The notes: generated by a model from the letters alone, not told the origin. Positions 16,019-25,329 are shown, counted from the first letter of the stretch. The stretch: DNA of 32,891 bases from Candidatus Burkholderia humilis (GCA_001184405.1 LFMX01000053.1:1-32891); one strand, 5' to 3'. A program made the numbers and translations.

Positions 16019-17192
16019 TTAGCGCTTGAGATACTACATCAGACAGATCGTGGCGATTGCACCGAGCAGGAGTTCGGCAACCGACCACTTGTTCCGCTTC
16101 TGTTTGGCGCTTTCATGAGCGTTCTTCAGATCACTTCGAGCTTCTGTTGCGTAAGTTTTGATGTGGCGACAACTTCACTATGCTTGCGAGAGAGATCGTC
16201 TAGACCATGTGCAAGTCTTGCGTTCTCTCGCTGCATTTTAGGTAGACGTTCAACTGCTTGGCGACGTGTGTGCCTGCGGTTGCTGGTACCGATGCCGTGA
16301 AATCCACAACGAGGTCGAGCAGCGTTCGGTTAGTCGAATGGCCGAGCCCTGTTTGCGATACGCATCTTTATTGGCGACGCACTCAAGGAGACTGGGATCG
16401 TCGAACACGGCAAATTGGTGGGTATCTCCGCCTCCACGGGCGAATACAAGTATGTCGCCCGTCGAAGAGTTGACGGCTTGTACGAGGTCAATCGAACTCG
16501 ACATCGAGACCGGCAACTCTTCAATCTCTATGTACTGGGCGAGGCTATCCAGCTCGCTGAGGAAGTCTTGCTTCACCTTGGCTGTACTTGCCCTCGAATA
16601 GATCAAGCTGATTTTTGTCAGCGGCTTGTACGGGAAGGGCTTGCGTTTGCCAATCAATAAGAGCTTTCAGGTGGTCGATACTCGCGCGTTCTTCTCGAAA
16701 CTTTCGAATTTCTTCCGGAGCATCGACGGCCTCCATTGAACGGACCTTGACGCGGAAAGTGAGTGCGCTTCGATACACGTTGGCAATGAGCAGACCTCGA
16801 ACCCGGACATGGTCACCAACTCGTGCGTCCGCGTGAGATAGGACAGCCGAAGGGATATTTAACTGAACGGTAGCTTTGTTTATTGCATTGCCATCAGAGA
16901 GCACGGCACCGAAATGCCATCCATACGCCGTTACTTCGGGGATCGAATTTAGGTAGCCATCAACTACAACAAATCATTTCAAATTCTTGACATTCTGTTG
17001 CACAGCCTCTAGCGCGGTGTGCTCGAAGTATTCTCTTAGCTCATTTGGGGACAGAGCATATTCGATCGGGGCATCAGGCTTATTTATTGGTTCCCGCGTT
17101 CCTAGTATGAGTTCTTCGGCTGTAGAAGGCAGATGGCGACCGGGACGATATAAATTGCCGGCAATTCGTCGGATGAATATGATCGTGCGAAA
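16019..17192 (-). pseudogene. Exonuclease VII large subunit (XseA)-like protein, broken
   Basis: On the minus strand a frame from 17192 gives IFIRRIAGNLYRPGRHLPST, then TGA at 16974-16976 inside KNLK-stop-FVVVDGYLN, then an OB-fold-like part (AVLSDGNAINKATVQLNIPS, VGDHVRVRGLLIANVYRSAL). After a shift near 16620 it continues LTKISLIYSRASTAKVKQDF and GDILVFARGGGDTHQFAVFD, then after another near 16345 GLGHSTNRTLLDLVVDFTAS and VPATAGTHVAKQL. ARGGGD...FDD and GHxTNRTLLDLVxD match the ExoVII large-subunit core (VRGGGS...FND; GHETD...ADLRA). The tail is a coiled coil ending in a membrane-like helix, disrupted by further shifts, with a stop at 16019 or 16034. An original start codon could not be found. 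Mobile elements carry XseA-like relatives of unclear function. Confidence 0.65.
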
Positions 17193-17342
17193 TTAGCATG
17201 TGGCGTCTATTCCGGTCAAACCAACGCGGGGCGGCTTCTTGGCTGTTTGATGAACAAATATCCCGAGTCGGTGGAGACCGCGAAACCAGTGTATGTGATC
17301 AATCGTTGAGCATGCCGATCAGTAGCCGGTGGAGAATTCAGC

Positions 17343-17998
17343 ATGTCATATCAGACGGAGTTTGAGCAGGCTATGGCGCGAACGCGCGCGTGGGGGCTGA
17401 CGTGCCGAGCGGGCAGCCGTGCGAGCGAACGCTACGTCTCGCCCGCGACTATTGCGCGAAGGTCGCTGATTGCGCTCAGGGGGTTCTTGGTCGTATGCCA
17501 CAGGAAAAAGTGGCTGCGCAATGTTTTGCTGTTAGTTCGTTTTTGCGTGAGCCGCTACAAGATGTGCTCCGGGTCCCGCTGACGTACACGCTTGGTTACG
17601 TAAACTTAGGGCGTGGCCCCGTCTTTCACACGCCTGCGGAGGATTTGAGGGCGATGTTGATGCTGGACGTCCACATCGAGGTACTGGAACTGCACGCGTG
17701 GCTGACGCTGCCAAGCAGAGAAATTATCGACCTGACATTGTCAACCACGCTTGGTATCGTCCGGAATCTTCCCGAACTGGTGGGGCGTGCTGCTTTCATT
17801 CACCCAAACGACTTGGTCGGCAACCATTCGTACCATCCCCAAGTCCTGGGCGAGGACTACTTGCGACGGATCGGGGTAATGGTGGAACTCGAGGGTGTTT
17901 TCGCTGCACCAGTGGTGCCAACGAAGTCCGACACGAGGCCGCGCCGGGGTGGCTCACTGCGACGCGGTTGGCTCGCGTTGATTGGTCGGGGCAAATAG
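17343..17998 (+). pseudogene. Hypothetical protein, about 217 aa, frameshifted
   Basis: ATG 17343 starts MSYQTEFEQAMARTRAWG; the frame then changes at a G5 run (17390-17394), where one G seems missing, and continues ADVPSGQPCERTLRLARDYC, VLGRMPQEKVAAQCFAVSSF, VGRAAFIHPNDLVGNHSYHP, to the stop at 17998. No known domain is recognised and there is no signal peptide. The C-terminal tail is Arg/Gly-rich. It precedes the ATPase-subtilase pair by 284 bases on the same strand, but nothing links them functionally. Confidence 0.5.
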
Positions 17999-18282
17999 CT
18001 GCGGCATATGCCGGGGTGCCGGCGTGTCACAGCACGGCCGTGGACCGCCATGGCCCCCTCGTTCGTGAATGACGTCACTTCGTCTGCTACGCGCTCCGTC
18101 GACAATCTTCCTCGGCGCCGCATCGTGTTGCAATAACCCTACGGAGTTTCCCTATGTGAGCGGGCGAGTTCGTTGCAGGGGGGCTTCGGGCACCGTAGTA
18201 GTGCCCCGTCGGCTGGAATATCGTTTGCTCGGGCCGGCGCGTATAATTCGCGTCCAGACACGGACAACTTGGGGATGCTGAC
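17999..18282. other. Leader region of the ATPase-subtilase pair
   Basis: No gene is seen. A good -10 box TATAAT lies at 18242-18247, 36 bases before the ATPase start, but no matching -35 at the correct distance. GGGCAC and GTGCCC (about 18188-18206) could form a small hairpin upstream of it. Confidence 0.4.
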
Positions 18283-18821
18283 ATGGCGCGCGGCGAACTG
18301 ATGAAAAAGTTGCTTGCGAGTTACGGTCGGGACGATCAGTTCCGCGCAGTTGCCGAGCAAATCATCGTTGAAGAAGAACAGAAAAACAACCGGGTGCTTG
18401 CGCGCGCGTTGCGTCGCACCCTCGATAATGCCGTCCAAGGTAACGCTGAACTCAAAGCACCCAAGGTGCTCGCTCCCCTTATTAGGTTTCCGGATGCGGC
18501 GAGCGAATTCATCGAGAAGATCGAACCCAGTCGCACGCACAAAGACATTACGCTCGCGCCGGCTAACGTTCGGGTGTTTCGCGGATTGATGGAGGAGTTT
18601 CGCCGCTCCGACGAATTCGTCGGAAGGGTCTGCCGATTCGTTCGAAGCTTTTGTTTTGCGGTCCACCGGGATGTGGAAAAACGCTTTGTGCGGAAGTTTT
18701 TGCGATCGAACTCGGCTTGCCACTTTACGTGGTGAAATTGGATCAGTTGATTTCGTCATACTTGGGTGAAACTGCTTCCATTATAAAAAAGATATTCGAC
18801 TTTGATAAGTTTGACAATTAA
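18283..18821 (+). pseudogene. AAA-family ATPase partner of the S8 subtilase, truncated and frameshifted
   Basis: ATG 18283: MARGELMKKLLASYGRDDQF begins a conserved N-terminal region (VAEQIIVEEEQKNNRVLARA), followed by IEPSRTHKDITLAPANVRVF. Near 18617 one base is missing (relatives read DELRR); afterwards the next frame gives GLPIRSKLLFCGPPGCGKT (Walker A), LCAEVFAIELGLPLYVVKLD and SSYLGETASIIKKIFDF. Then the gene simply ends at TAA 18819-18821. Walker B, sensor and arginine-finger segments, some 150 residues, are deleted. The stop lies five bases before the subtilase start, as expected for the usual two-gene operon. AAA ATPases next to such subtilases are reported in phage-defence contexts. 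This copy cannot hydrolyse ATP. Confidence 0.82.
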
Positions 18822-18826
18822 AATCG

Positions 18827-21212
18827 ATGCCTCATTTAGAACATTTACGTCTTATCCGACTGCCAGAGCGATTCGAGCGCAGAAAAAACGGGGGTGGATC
18901 GCCTCCACCAGCGCGTGACCCGAGGGGCCATAGTGCCCGTTTGACCGCGGAATTGAATACTGTCGTTGCCGCGCAGCGTGCGCGCCGTCGCCCCGAGTTT
19001 GTCGATCCTGCGCTTATCTTGCGAGTGAGGATGGTAGGTGCGCGGCAAGAAAGCACGTGGGAAGGGCTCGGGCTTACCGTCTTATCGTCCGCCTCTGACC
19101 GTACACTAATATTGTTCGCAGATCACGACGATTTGCGAGATTTTCGGCAGCGAATAGAAGCTTATTCGCAAGGCGTCCCACCGGGACAGCGGAATCCGGC
19201 ATATGCAGCTTTTGTTGCGAACGTCGAATCGATCGGAGATGTTGAACCTCGGGATAGGATTGGGCTAAAGCTACGGGAAAGAGGCTTTGTTTTTGAGGTC
19301 GATTTTCTTGCCGATGAAGAATATACCCTCGATTTAGAGTTGTGGGACGTCGGCCGTCGGGAACTCCGAGATCGCAAACTTGACGAGATCGGTGTATACA
19401 TTACCTATCGTGGGGGTGAAGTTCACGATAGGTATGTCGGCCCATCTATTTCCATGGTCCGAATTACCGTGAATGGCACGCTTATTCGCACGCTACTTAC
19501 AGTAGATGCAGTTGCGGGTATCGATCTGCCGCCGGAGCCTGATGGTCGAGCGGAGGCTGCTATCGCAGTTGACCTAGGCCAGTTGCCCGAGTTGGCCCCT
19601 CTTGACGACGATGCTCCACTCATTGGAGTCATCGATAGCGGCATCAACGATCATCCGCTCATCGCCGATATTCTAGTGGGTGCCATCGGAGTTCCGGCGA
19701 ATTTGGGGACTGCGGACGTTTGGGGCCACGGGACAGTTGTTGGTGGAATTGCCGTATTTGGAGACATAGTTGGGCAGTTAAATGCTGGAGCGCTAAATCG
19801 TGGCGCGCGACTGTGTTCTGCAAAAGTTGTGAACGATCAAGGTGCCTTTGATAACAGGTGTCTAGTGCCATCTCAAATGCGTGAGGCAATCCAATCACTA
19901 CGCTGCACGCCCAATACGGGTGTCGAATATTTGTGATTGCTTTGGGTGATAGGAAGCTGACTTATGATGGTAGGAAGGTCGGTGCTTGAGCAGCCACGCT
20001 CGACGAGTTGGTTCGGGAGTTGAACGTTGTGATTGTGGTATCTGCGGGCAACCGCGTTCCACGCGGCGGCAATGCTATAGAGCAGGCCGTTACAGAGTAT
20101 CCGGACTATTTGCTGGAATCCGCGAATCGCTTTTGTGAGCCGGCAGGTGCCCAAAATGTGTTATCGATTGGGTCAATATCGCACAGCACTGGCATTCCGC
20201 CGGAGTTGGCGGACGATGTCCGCGTTCGTCCAATAACGGGGCCATTGGAGCCTTCGCCCTTTACTCGGGCAGGTCCCGGGATAGATGGTTCGGTCAAGCC
20301 AGATTTTGTCGATTTCGGCGGAACAACTGTGTTCGATGCCGTCACGGTCCGGTTGCGCGGTGGGAGGAATACCTAGCGCCGGGGTCGTTTCCCTCAATCA
20401 TCGTCATGTCGAGCAGCTCTTTACTGCTCGATCCGGTACATCCTTTGCGGCCCCTTGGTTGCATTCAAGGTGAGCTAAATCCTGGCGCTTTTGCCACAAG
20501 CATTTGCTAATTTGGTGCGAGCCTTACTCGCTGGGGCTGCAACAGTGCCGCAAGAGGTTGTTGATCGTCTTAGTGCTCTCGGCGCAGATGCTATTCGCAA
20601 GGTTTGCGGGCGAGGGCAAGTTGATCTTGAGCGCGCTGCATATTCCGATGAAGCGCGCGTTGTTCTGTATGCAGAGGATGAGCTAGCGATCGACCATTTC
20701 GCGGTTTACGAGGTTCCTATACCTGTTGCGTTTCAACAGACTAGGGGGCGACGTACTGTCAAGATCAGCTTAGCGTTTGATCCGCCGGTTTGTCACACTC
20801 GCGTTGACTACGCGGGCATTGGGATGAGTTTTCGGCTGATTCGGGGATGTACGGCAGAACAGGTCTTTGAGCATTACCGATGGCGCAATGTTGCTGTCGA
20901 GGGTGGTGTTCCTAAGATGGAAAATCGGTTTAACTTGTGCATTGGAACCTGGCCCGCGGGATCGAGAAACGGCGACTCTACAAACTGCGGCGATCACGTT
21001 CCAGCGCGACCTAACTGCAGTACGGCGATCGTTACTACCTCGTCGTGCGATGCGAAGGCGGTTGGGCTCAGGAGCTTGTGCAGATTCAGCGTTTTGCCGT
21101 AGTAGTCGAAGTGAGGCATGAGGAAGAGATTCGGCTGTATCAACAGATTAGGATCCGACTGCCAGCACAATTTTCGGCTCCGATTTGTAATCATCAGGTC
21201 GTGCGTTGCTGA
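18827..21212 (+). pseudogene. S8 (subtilisin-like) peptidase of an ATPase-protease defence pair, broken
   Basis: ATG 18827 starts MPHLEHLRLIRLPERFERRK. After a 260-residue N-terminal region come the catalytic motifs: Asp in IGVIDSGINDHPLI, His in DVWGHGTVVGGIAVFGD, the oxyanion Asn region VIVVSAGNRVPRGG, and Ser in ARSGTSFAAP. A C-terminal region follows (RAYSDEARVVLYAED-like, HFAVYEVPIPVAFQ, VKISLAFDPPVCHTRVDYAG). Lesions: frame change near 19903; TGA at 19987-19989 where relatives have Trp (GxWAATLDEL); a shift near 20360; loss of frame after GTSFAAPW near 20465 with TAA shortly after; shifts near 20935 and 21020; end at 21212. All catalytic residues survive, but not in one frame. The pair resembles ATPase/S8-peptidase anti-phage modules (named IteA/IteS, from memory). 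Confidence 0.85.
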
Positions 21213-21252
21213 TTTCTTTCGATTGAGGCGATGCACGACCTGATTGAGTGTG

Positions 21253-22339
21253 CTAACCCAGTTTTTCCAGTAGGCTTTCCGGCTTAAGGTGCGTGTATCG
21301 TTTCAGCATTTGCATGCTGCGGTGGCCGGTTATAGACGCAACTTCCAGCGGATGCAGGCCTTTTTTAAAGAGTCTCGACGCAGCCTCGTGGGGTAGATTG
21401 TGCCAACGAAGTGTTAGCAGCTCTGGATCGCGCTTGCCGGCATCACGAAGGCTGCGTTTCCAGACACATATGACAGCGTTCACGCTGGTCGCGAACACCG
21501 GACCGTTCAGATCGCGGCGAATGTTTGGCGGACCGTACATGGAGCGCGCGAGGCGCGCTTCCGCGCCCTCCGATGTTGCGGCGAGACTGCGGAGCACAGT
21601 GAACCGCGCGTGGACAGAGGGAGAGCGGGGGCACTCCTTTGTTATCAGCTCCGCGTGCCTCCGCAGGGATGCGGGCTACCCTGTTATTCAAATCGACCCA
21701 CTCCCATTGAAGGCCGAATAGCGTACCTTGACGCAGGCTTGTCTCGATAGCCAGTTCGAAGGCTGGAGCAACCCATGGATTGCGATTTACAGACAGGAGA
21801 GCCTTGAGTTTTTCAAATTCCCCCGGACGTAAGCGCCTCTCGCGGGCTTTGCTGCCCGATGGCTTCCGGATATTGTCGAGGGGATTCGGAAGGCCCTCCA
21901 TGCCCCATTCTTTACGTGCTATCTCAAAAAGATGGCGTATGAGCTGAAGCTCTAGACGGATTGTGTTTTCAGCGCGGCCAGCGGCACGGCGTTCGTCCCG
22001 ATATTTGGCGAAGTCGGTGCCTCTCAGATTGGCAAGGGTGCGATGAGTCAGGTCGTTGTCTAGCCACCTGTCGATCCGACGTTCTTCCTGATAGGGATGC
22101 CGCTTTTCGGGAACAATCTCTTTGCGGTAACGTTTCAACGCTTCGGCCAAGGTCGTGCGCTCGGCTTCCGAGCGATCTACGAATGAACCAGAGTCCATCT
22201 CGCCTTCGACGTGGCGAGCCCACTTTTAGGCCTGCTGCTTCGTGTCGAAAGTACGGTAAACCGGCTTGTATCCACGCCAGCGGATCTCTGCGCGCCAATA
22301 TTCCTCGCGCTGACTGATGTATGCCATTCCAGACTCCAT
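21253..22339 (-). pseudogene. Tyrosine-recombinase integrase of the tRNA-Lys element, inactive
   Basis: ATG 22339 (or 22327: MAYISQREEYWRAEIRWRGY) opens the N-terminal arm-binding domain; TAA at 22226-22228 interrupts it after RTFDTKQQA. The frame resumes KWARHVEGEMDSGSF, the core-binding domain (GTDFAKYRDERRAAGRAENT) and the first catalytic segment ETSLRQGTLFGLQWEWVDL (Arg I present). A shift near 21600-21650 moves to VLRSLAATSEG and the end, where box II reads WHNLPHEA instead of HDLRHEA: the second catalytic Arg is replaced by Pro (CCC at 21391-21393). His in ITGHRSMQMLKRYTHL and the Tyr nucleophile remain. It starts about 150 bases from the tRNA, the normal place for such integrases. Confidence 0.9.
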
Positions 22340-22433
22340 GCGAAAGATTTAGATCGCTTGGTCTGGATTCTTCCGTTCCGGCAGATTTCCGGCAAAGGCC
22401 AGTTTTTGACGCCTCGCGCCCAGAGCCGTAGGC

Positions 22434-22473
22434 GAAATCAAGCACCGACGCTTTCGCGCAAGTGCTTGATTTC
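22434..22473. repeat. 12-bp inverted repeat beside attR
   Basis: GAAATCAAGCAC (22434-22445) and GTGCTTGATTTC (22462-22473) are perfect complements around a 16-base loop, between the integrase start and the tRNA. It could be a recombinase or regulator binding site, or a hairpin ending read-through from the tRNA. No T-run follows. Confidence 0.5.
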
Positions 22474-22489
22474 CAACTACCAAATTCTT

Positions 22490-22536
22490 TGGTGGGGCGT
22501 GAGTGACTCGAACACTCGACCTACGGATTAAGAGTC
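22490..22536 (-). repeat. attR: 47-bp repeat within the intact tRNA-Lys
   Basis: Identical to attL at 9581-9627. It covers the tRNA from the anticodon loop to CCA. Because the tRNA is read leftwards, its 3' end faces the element, and integration regenerated a complete gene here. Confidence 0.93.
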
Positions 22537-22565
22537 CGCTGCTCTACCAACTGAGCTAACGCCCC
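22490..22565 (-). tRNA. tRNA-Lys (CTT)
   Basis: 76 nt including an encoded CCA. From the 5' end: acceptor GGGGCGT, D-arm GCTCAGTTGGTAGAGC, anticodon stem CGGAC with loop CTCTTAA (anticodon CTT, reading AAG), variable loop, T-arm GAGTGTTCGAGTCACTC, and the matching acceptor ACGCCCC followed by ACCA. It is intact although its 3' half is the integration site of the element. Its own terminator now lies 12.9 kb away at 9533-9568. Confidence 0.97.
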
Positions 22566-22577
22566 AAAAATTAAAAA

Positions 22578-22606
22578 ATTATAGCGGGACTTTTAGAAAC
22601 GCGCAA
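22578..22606 (-). promoter_or_regulatory. Promoter of tRNA-Lys
   Basis: On the minus strand TTGCGC (22606-22601), 17 bases, then TATAAT (22583-22578), followed 12 bases later by the tRNA 5' end. Spacing and a perfect -10 make it a strong sigma-70 promoter candidate. Confidence 0.8.
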
Positions 22607-22687
22607 GTGCTTCGTGCAAAAAAATTTGAGAAAGCATCTTCGGCGCGTCGGTATCATGACGCCACCATTTCAACGAGTACTCGAAAA

Positions 22688-23097
22688 ATGGATGAACACG
22701 CCATCCGTGCGCTGCTGGATCGCATTCGCGCGCCGTGGGTCCGCGAACTGAACCTCGCGCCCGACGCCATTGGGGAAAACGAAATAGCGTTGCGGCTGCC
22801 TGACTCTCGGCGCATTTGAAGCACGCGGGCGGCATCGTCTGCTGGCAGGTTTTCATGGCCGCCGCCGATACCGCGATGGTCGTCGCCATTTCACACGCAC
22901 TCGGCGGTTTCCAGCCGATGACCACCGTCTCGCTGAACACGACCTTCATGCGCCCCGTCAAAACCGGCGATGTCATCGTCACCGCGAGAATTCAGCGGCG
23001 TGGGCGCAATCTCGTCTTCGGTGAAATCGAGATGCGCGACGACACCGGCGAACTCGCCGCGCATGCCACGACCACTTACGCACTCGTCAATCAATAA
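22688..23097 (+). pseudogene. PaaI-like hotdog-fold thioesterase, frameshifted
   Basis: ATG 22688: MDEHAIRALLDRIRAPWVRE with LAPDAIGENEIALRLP forms the N-terminal part. After a frame change near 22803-22815 the sequence continues HLKHAGGIVCWQVFMAAADT, MTTVSLNTTFMRPVKTGDVI and GELAAHATTTYALVNQ to the stop at 23097. HAGGIVCWQxxMAAADTA and TFxRPVxxGD are hallmarks of PaaI/YbgC-type acyl-CoA thioesterases. One indel destroys the gene. It is the first of three plus-strand genes closely spaced behind the tRNA (ten and eleven base gaps), probably one operon. Confidence 0.82.
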
Positions 23098-23106
23098 AGC
23101 AGAGCA

Positions 23107-23921
23107 ATGTTCGATCAAGTCGTATTCGCCGGCGGCGGCAATCGCTGCTGGTGGCAAGCCGGTTTCTGGGATGTCGTCCGGCCGGAGTTGCATCTGAAGC
23201 CGCGCATCATCGCGGGTATTTCGGCGGGCGTGGCCACGGCCTGCATGCTCTATACGAACGAATCGCGCTGGGTGATGGATTACTACGCGCACGCGCTCAG
23301 GCACAACACGAAGAACGCGTACTGGGGCAATCTGCTGTGCGGACAATCGGTGTTTCCGCATTACCGCATCTATCGGCAGGCGCTGCTCGACATCTTCGCC
23401 GAGCGATTTGGCGAGCTGAAAAGCGCGCCGGAGATTCGCATCGGCGTGTCGCATTTACCGTGCTGGCTCGGTGCGAGAAGCGCGGTGGCGGCGGGGCTGA
23501 TCGCGTACAACATCGAAAAATATGTGCGCAAGACGCTGCATCCGACGCTCGGGCAGGTGCTCGGTTTTCATCCGGAATTCGTGACGGCGCAGGAGTGTGC
23601 GAGCATCGACGATCTCGCGGATCTGATTTTGCAATCGTCGAGCACGCCGCCGTTCACGCACTCGATCCCGTGCCGGGAACCGTGCTCGTGATGGTCACGC
23701 GGCTGTATCCGCGCGAGCAGATGTTCGTCGTGCCACATGCCGTGCGGCGCGGCGAGCAGAAACGTTTGTACGTGCAGCCATCGCGCAAGGTGCCGATTTC
23801 GAGCTGGGACTACACGAGCCCGTCGCAGATACAGCATGCTTACGACTTAGGCCGAACGGATGGCGAGGATTTTCTCGCGCATCTACCGCGTCTGATGGAG
23901 ACCGCATCTCATATCGCTTGA
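23107..23921 (+). pseudogene. Patatin-like phospholipase with the Asp motif deleted
   Basis: ATG 23107 gives MFDQVVFAGGGNRCWWQAGF: the GGGxR oxyanion motif is at residues 9-13, and GISAG follows with the nucleophile Ser39. The frame runs to SSSTPPFT and then turns into unrelated residues. The authentic C-terminal part (ALDPVPGTVLVMVTRLYPRE, SQIQHAYDLGRTDGEDFLAH) lies in another frame and ends at 23921. Relatives have 15-20 residues with the catalytic DGG/DGA motif between PPFT and ALDP. Its absence shows an out-of-frame deletion near 23660 which removed the catalytic Asp. Patatin-type enzymes hydrolyse acyl lipids. Second gene of the putative operon. Confidence 0.83.
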
Positions 23922-23931
23922 GGAGCACACC

Positions 23932-24309
23932 GTGTCGAAGAAACACACGTACGAAGTGAGTATCGACTGGACCGGCAATCTCGGTTCCGGCACGTCCACC
24001 TACGATGCCTACGTGCGCGATCATCTCGTGCGCGTCGGAGCCAAGGCGGCGATCGAGGCATTGAGCGATCCGGCTTTTCGCGGCGATCCCGCGCGCCACA
24101 ATTCGGAAGAGCTGTTCGTGGCGTCGCTGTCGTCGTGCCACATGCTCTGGTATCTGCCGTGCGCGACGAAGGGCATCGTCGTCACAGCTTATGTCGATGA
24201 AGCCATCGTCACGCGTCTTCGTGCAGACGCGCATGGTTACTGCTTTATCGCGAACTCGGTGAATTTTCCGATGCGCTGCGAAGCGTCGATCGACATGTCA
24301 ACGCTTTAG
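23932..24309 (+). CDS. OsmC-family protein with probable internal deletion
   Basis: GTG start at 23932 with a strong ribosome-binding site (GAGGAG, 23920-23925). MSKKHTYEVSIDWTGNLGSG, then DPAFRGDPARHNSEELFVAS and SLSSCHMLWYLPCATKGIVV are typical of OsmC-like proteins, small thiol-dependent peroxidases; the first catalytic Cys is in SSCHMLWYL. The end HGYCFIANSVNFPMRCEASI also matches the family. Between VTAYVDEA and the end, relatives have roughly 20-35 more residues with two beta strands, so an in-frame deletion is likely (125 residues against about 145-150). Without this part the dimer fold is doubtful. Third gene of the small operon. Confidence 0.8.
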   Translation: MSKKHTYEVSIDWTGNLGSGTSTYDAYVRDHLVRVGAKAAIEALSDPAFRGDPARHNSEELFVASLSSCHMLWYLPCATKGIVVTAYVDEAIVTRLRADAHGYCFIANSVNFPMRCEASIDMSTL

Positions 24310-24312
24310 CAC

Positions 24313-25329
24313 TCACCGCCGGCGCGCGTGCTGAAGCGCTTCCTTGTTGAAGACGCTGGACGTATCGCCGGCATCGAACGCGAGAATGTTCTGGAACGCC
24401 GCGCTGAAATACAGCTCGTAACTCTCGCGTTCCACATAGCCGATGTGCGGCGTGCAGATCACATTCTCCATGCGCAGCAAACCGTAGCCCTGCAGAATCG
24501 GCTCGCTCTCGAACACATCGACGGCCACCATCCCCGGCCGATTGTGATGCAGCGCGTTCAACAGCGCATTCTCTTTGAGCAGTTCCGCGCGGCTCGTATT
24601 GACGAAGAGCGCGGTCGGCTTCATGCGCATCAAATCATCCTGTTTGACGATGGCGCGTGTTTCATCGCTCAAACGCAGATGCACGGTGAGCACATCGCTC
24701 TGTTCGAATAGCGCTTCGCGGCTTTCGGCCACCGCGAAACCGTCTTCGCGCACCGCTGTCTGCGAATGCTCGCGTCCGTGCACGAGCACGTTCATGCCGA
24801 ACGCCTTGCCGTAACCGGCGACCATTTGGCCGATCTTGCCGTAGCCCCAGATGCCGAGCGTCTGTCCGCGCAGCACTTGTCCCAAACCGAAGTTCGGCGG
24901 CAGTGCCGATGTCTTCAGCCCCGACTGCTGCCATGCGCCCTGCTTCAGATTCGCGACGTACTGCGAAATGCGCCGCTGCGCCGCCATGATGAGCGCCCAC
25001 GTCAATTCGGCCGGCGCGACCGGCGAACCGGTGCCTTCGAGTACGGCGATGCCCCTTTCCGTACAGGCATCGATGTCGATATGACCACCGCCCACGCGTC
25101 CCGTCTGGCTGATCATGCGTAGCTTCGGCAGCTTGTCGAGCAGTTGCGAACTCACGCGCGTGCGTTCGCGGATCAGAACGAGCGCGTCCACTTCCGACAG
25201 TCTGCTAGCCAACTGTCCCAGGCCGCGCACCGTGTTATTGAAGATTTTCACCTCATGGTCATCAAGCAGATGGAAGCAGTCCAGCTTGCGGACCGCGTCC
25301 TGGTAGTCGTCGAGAATGGCGATTTTCAT
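24313..25329 (-). CDS. D-2-hydroxyacid dehydrogenase family protein
   Basis: 338 residues from ATG 25329 (MKIAILDDYQD...; in-frame ATGs at 25335 and up to 25359 are possible). NAD-binding Rossmann motif GYGKIG at residues 162-167; catalytic Arg247 in FVNTSRAELL, Glu in VDVFESEP (271-277), and His295 in CTPHIGY; substrate-loop signature SQTGRVGGGHIDIDAC. These enzymes reduce 2-keto acids to D-2-hydroxy acids (or the reverse) with NAD(P)H; the particular substrate is not evident. It is convergent with the OsmC-like gene (3 bases). It is one of the few chromosomal genes here without a visible lesion. Confidence 0.9.
   Translation of the reverse strand: MKIAILDDYQDAVRKLDCFHLLDDHEVKIFNNTVRGLGQLASRLSEVDALVLIRERTRVSSQLLDKLPKLRMISQTGRVGGGHIDIDACTERGIAVLEGTGSPVAPAELTWALIMAAQRRISQYVANLKQGAWQQSGLKTSALPPNFGLGQVLRGQTLGIWGYGKIGQMVAGYGKAFGMNVLVHGREHSQTAVREDGFAVAESREALFEQSDVLTVHLRLSDETRAIVKQDDLMRMKPTALFVNTSRAELLKENALLNALHHNRPGMVAVDVFESEPILQGYGLLRMENVICTPHIGYVERESYELYFSAAFQNILAFDAGDTSSVFNKEALQHARRR

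Larger units (their letters stand above)
9581..22536. mobile_element. Integrated element in tRNA-Lys (decayed ICE/IME-like island)
   Basis: The 12.9-kb segment between the two 47-bp copies of the tRNA-Lys 3' end. It holds a tyrosine integrase next to the intact tRNA, an AlpA-like regulator, two genes resembling phage/plasmid replication functions, a VirB6/TrbL transfer gene, a MobC relaxosome gene, a toxin-antitoxin remnant, palindromic repeats, an XseA-like gene and an ATPase-subtilase pair. The sequence is more AT-rich than its flanks, as expected for acquired DNA. No relaxase, coupling protein or VirB4-type ATPase is present and the integrase is dead, so it should be immobile. It may derive from a larger conjugative element by deletion. 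Confidence 0.88.
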
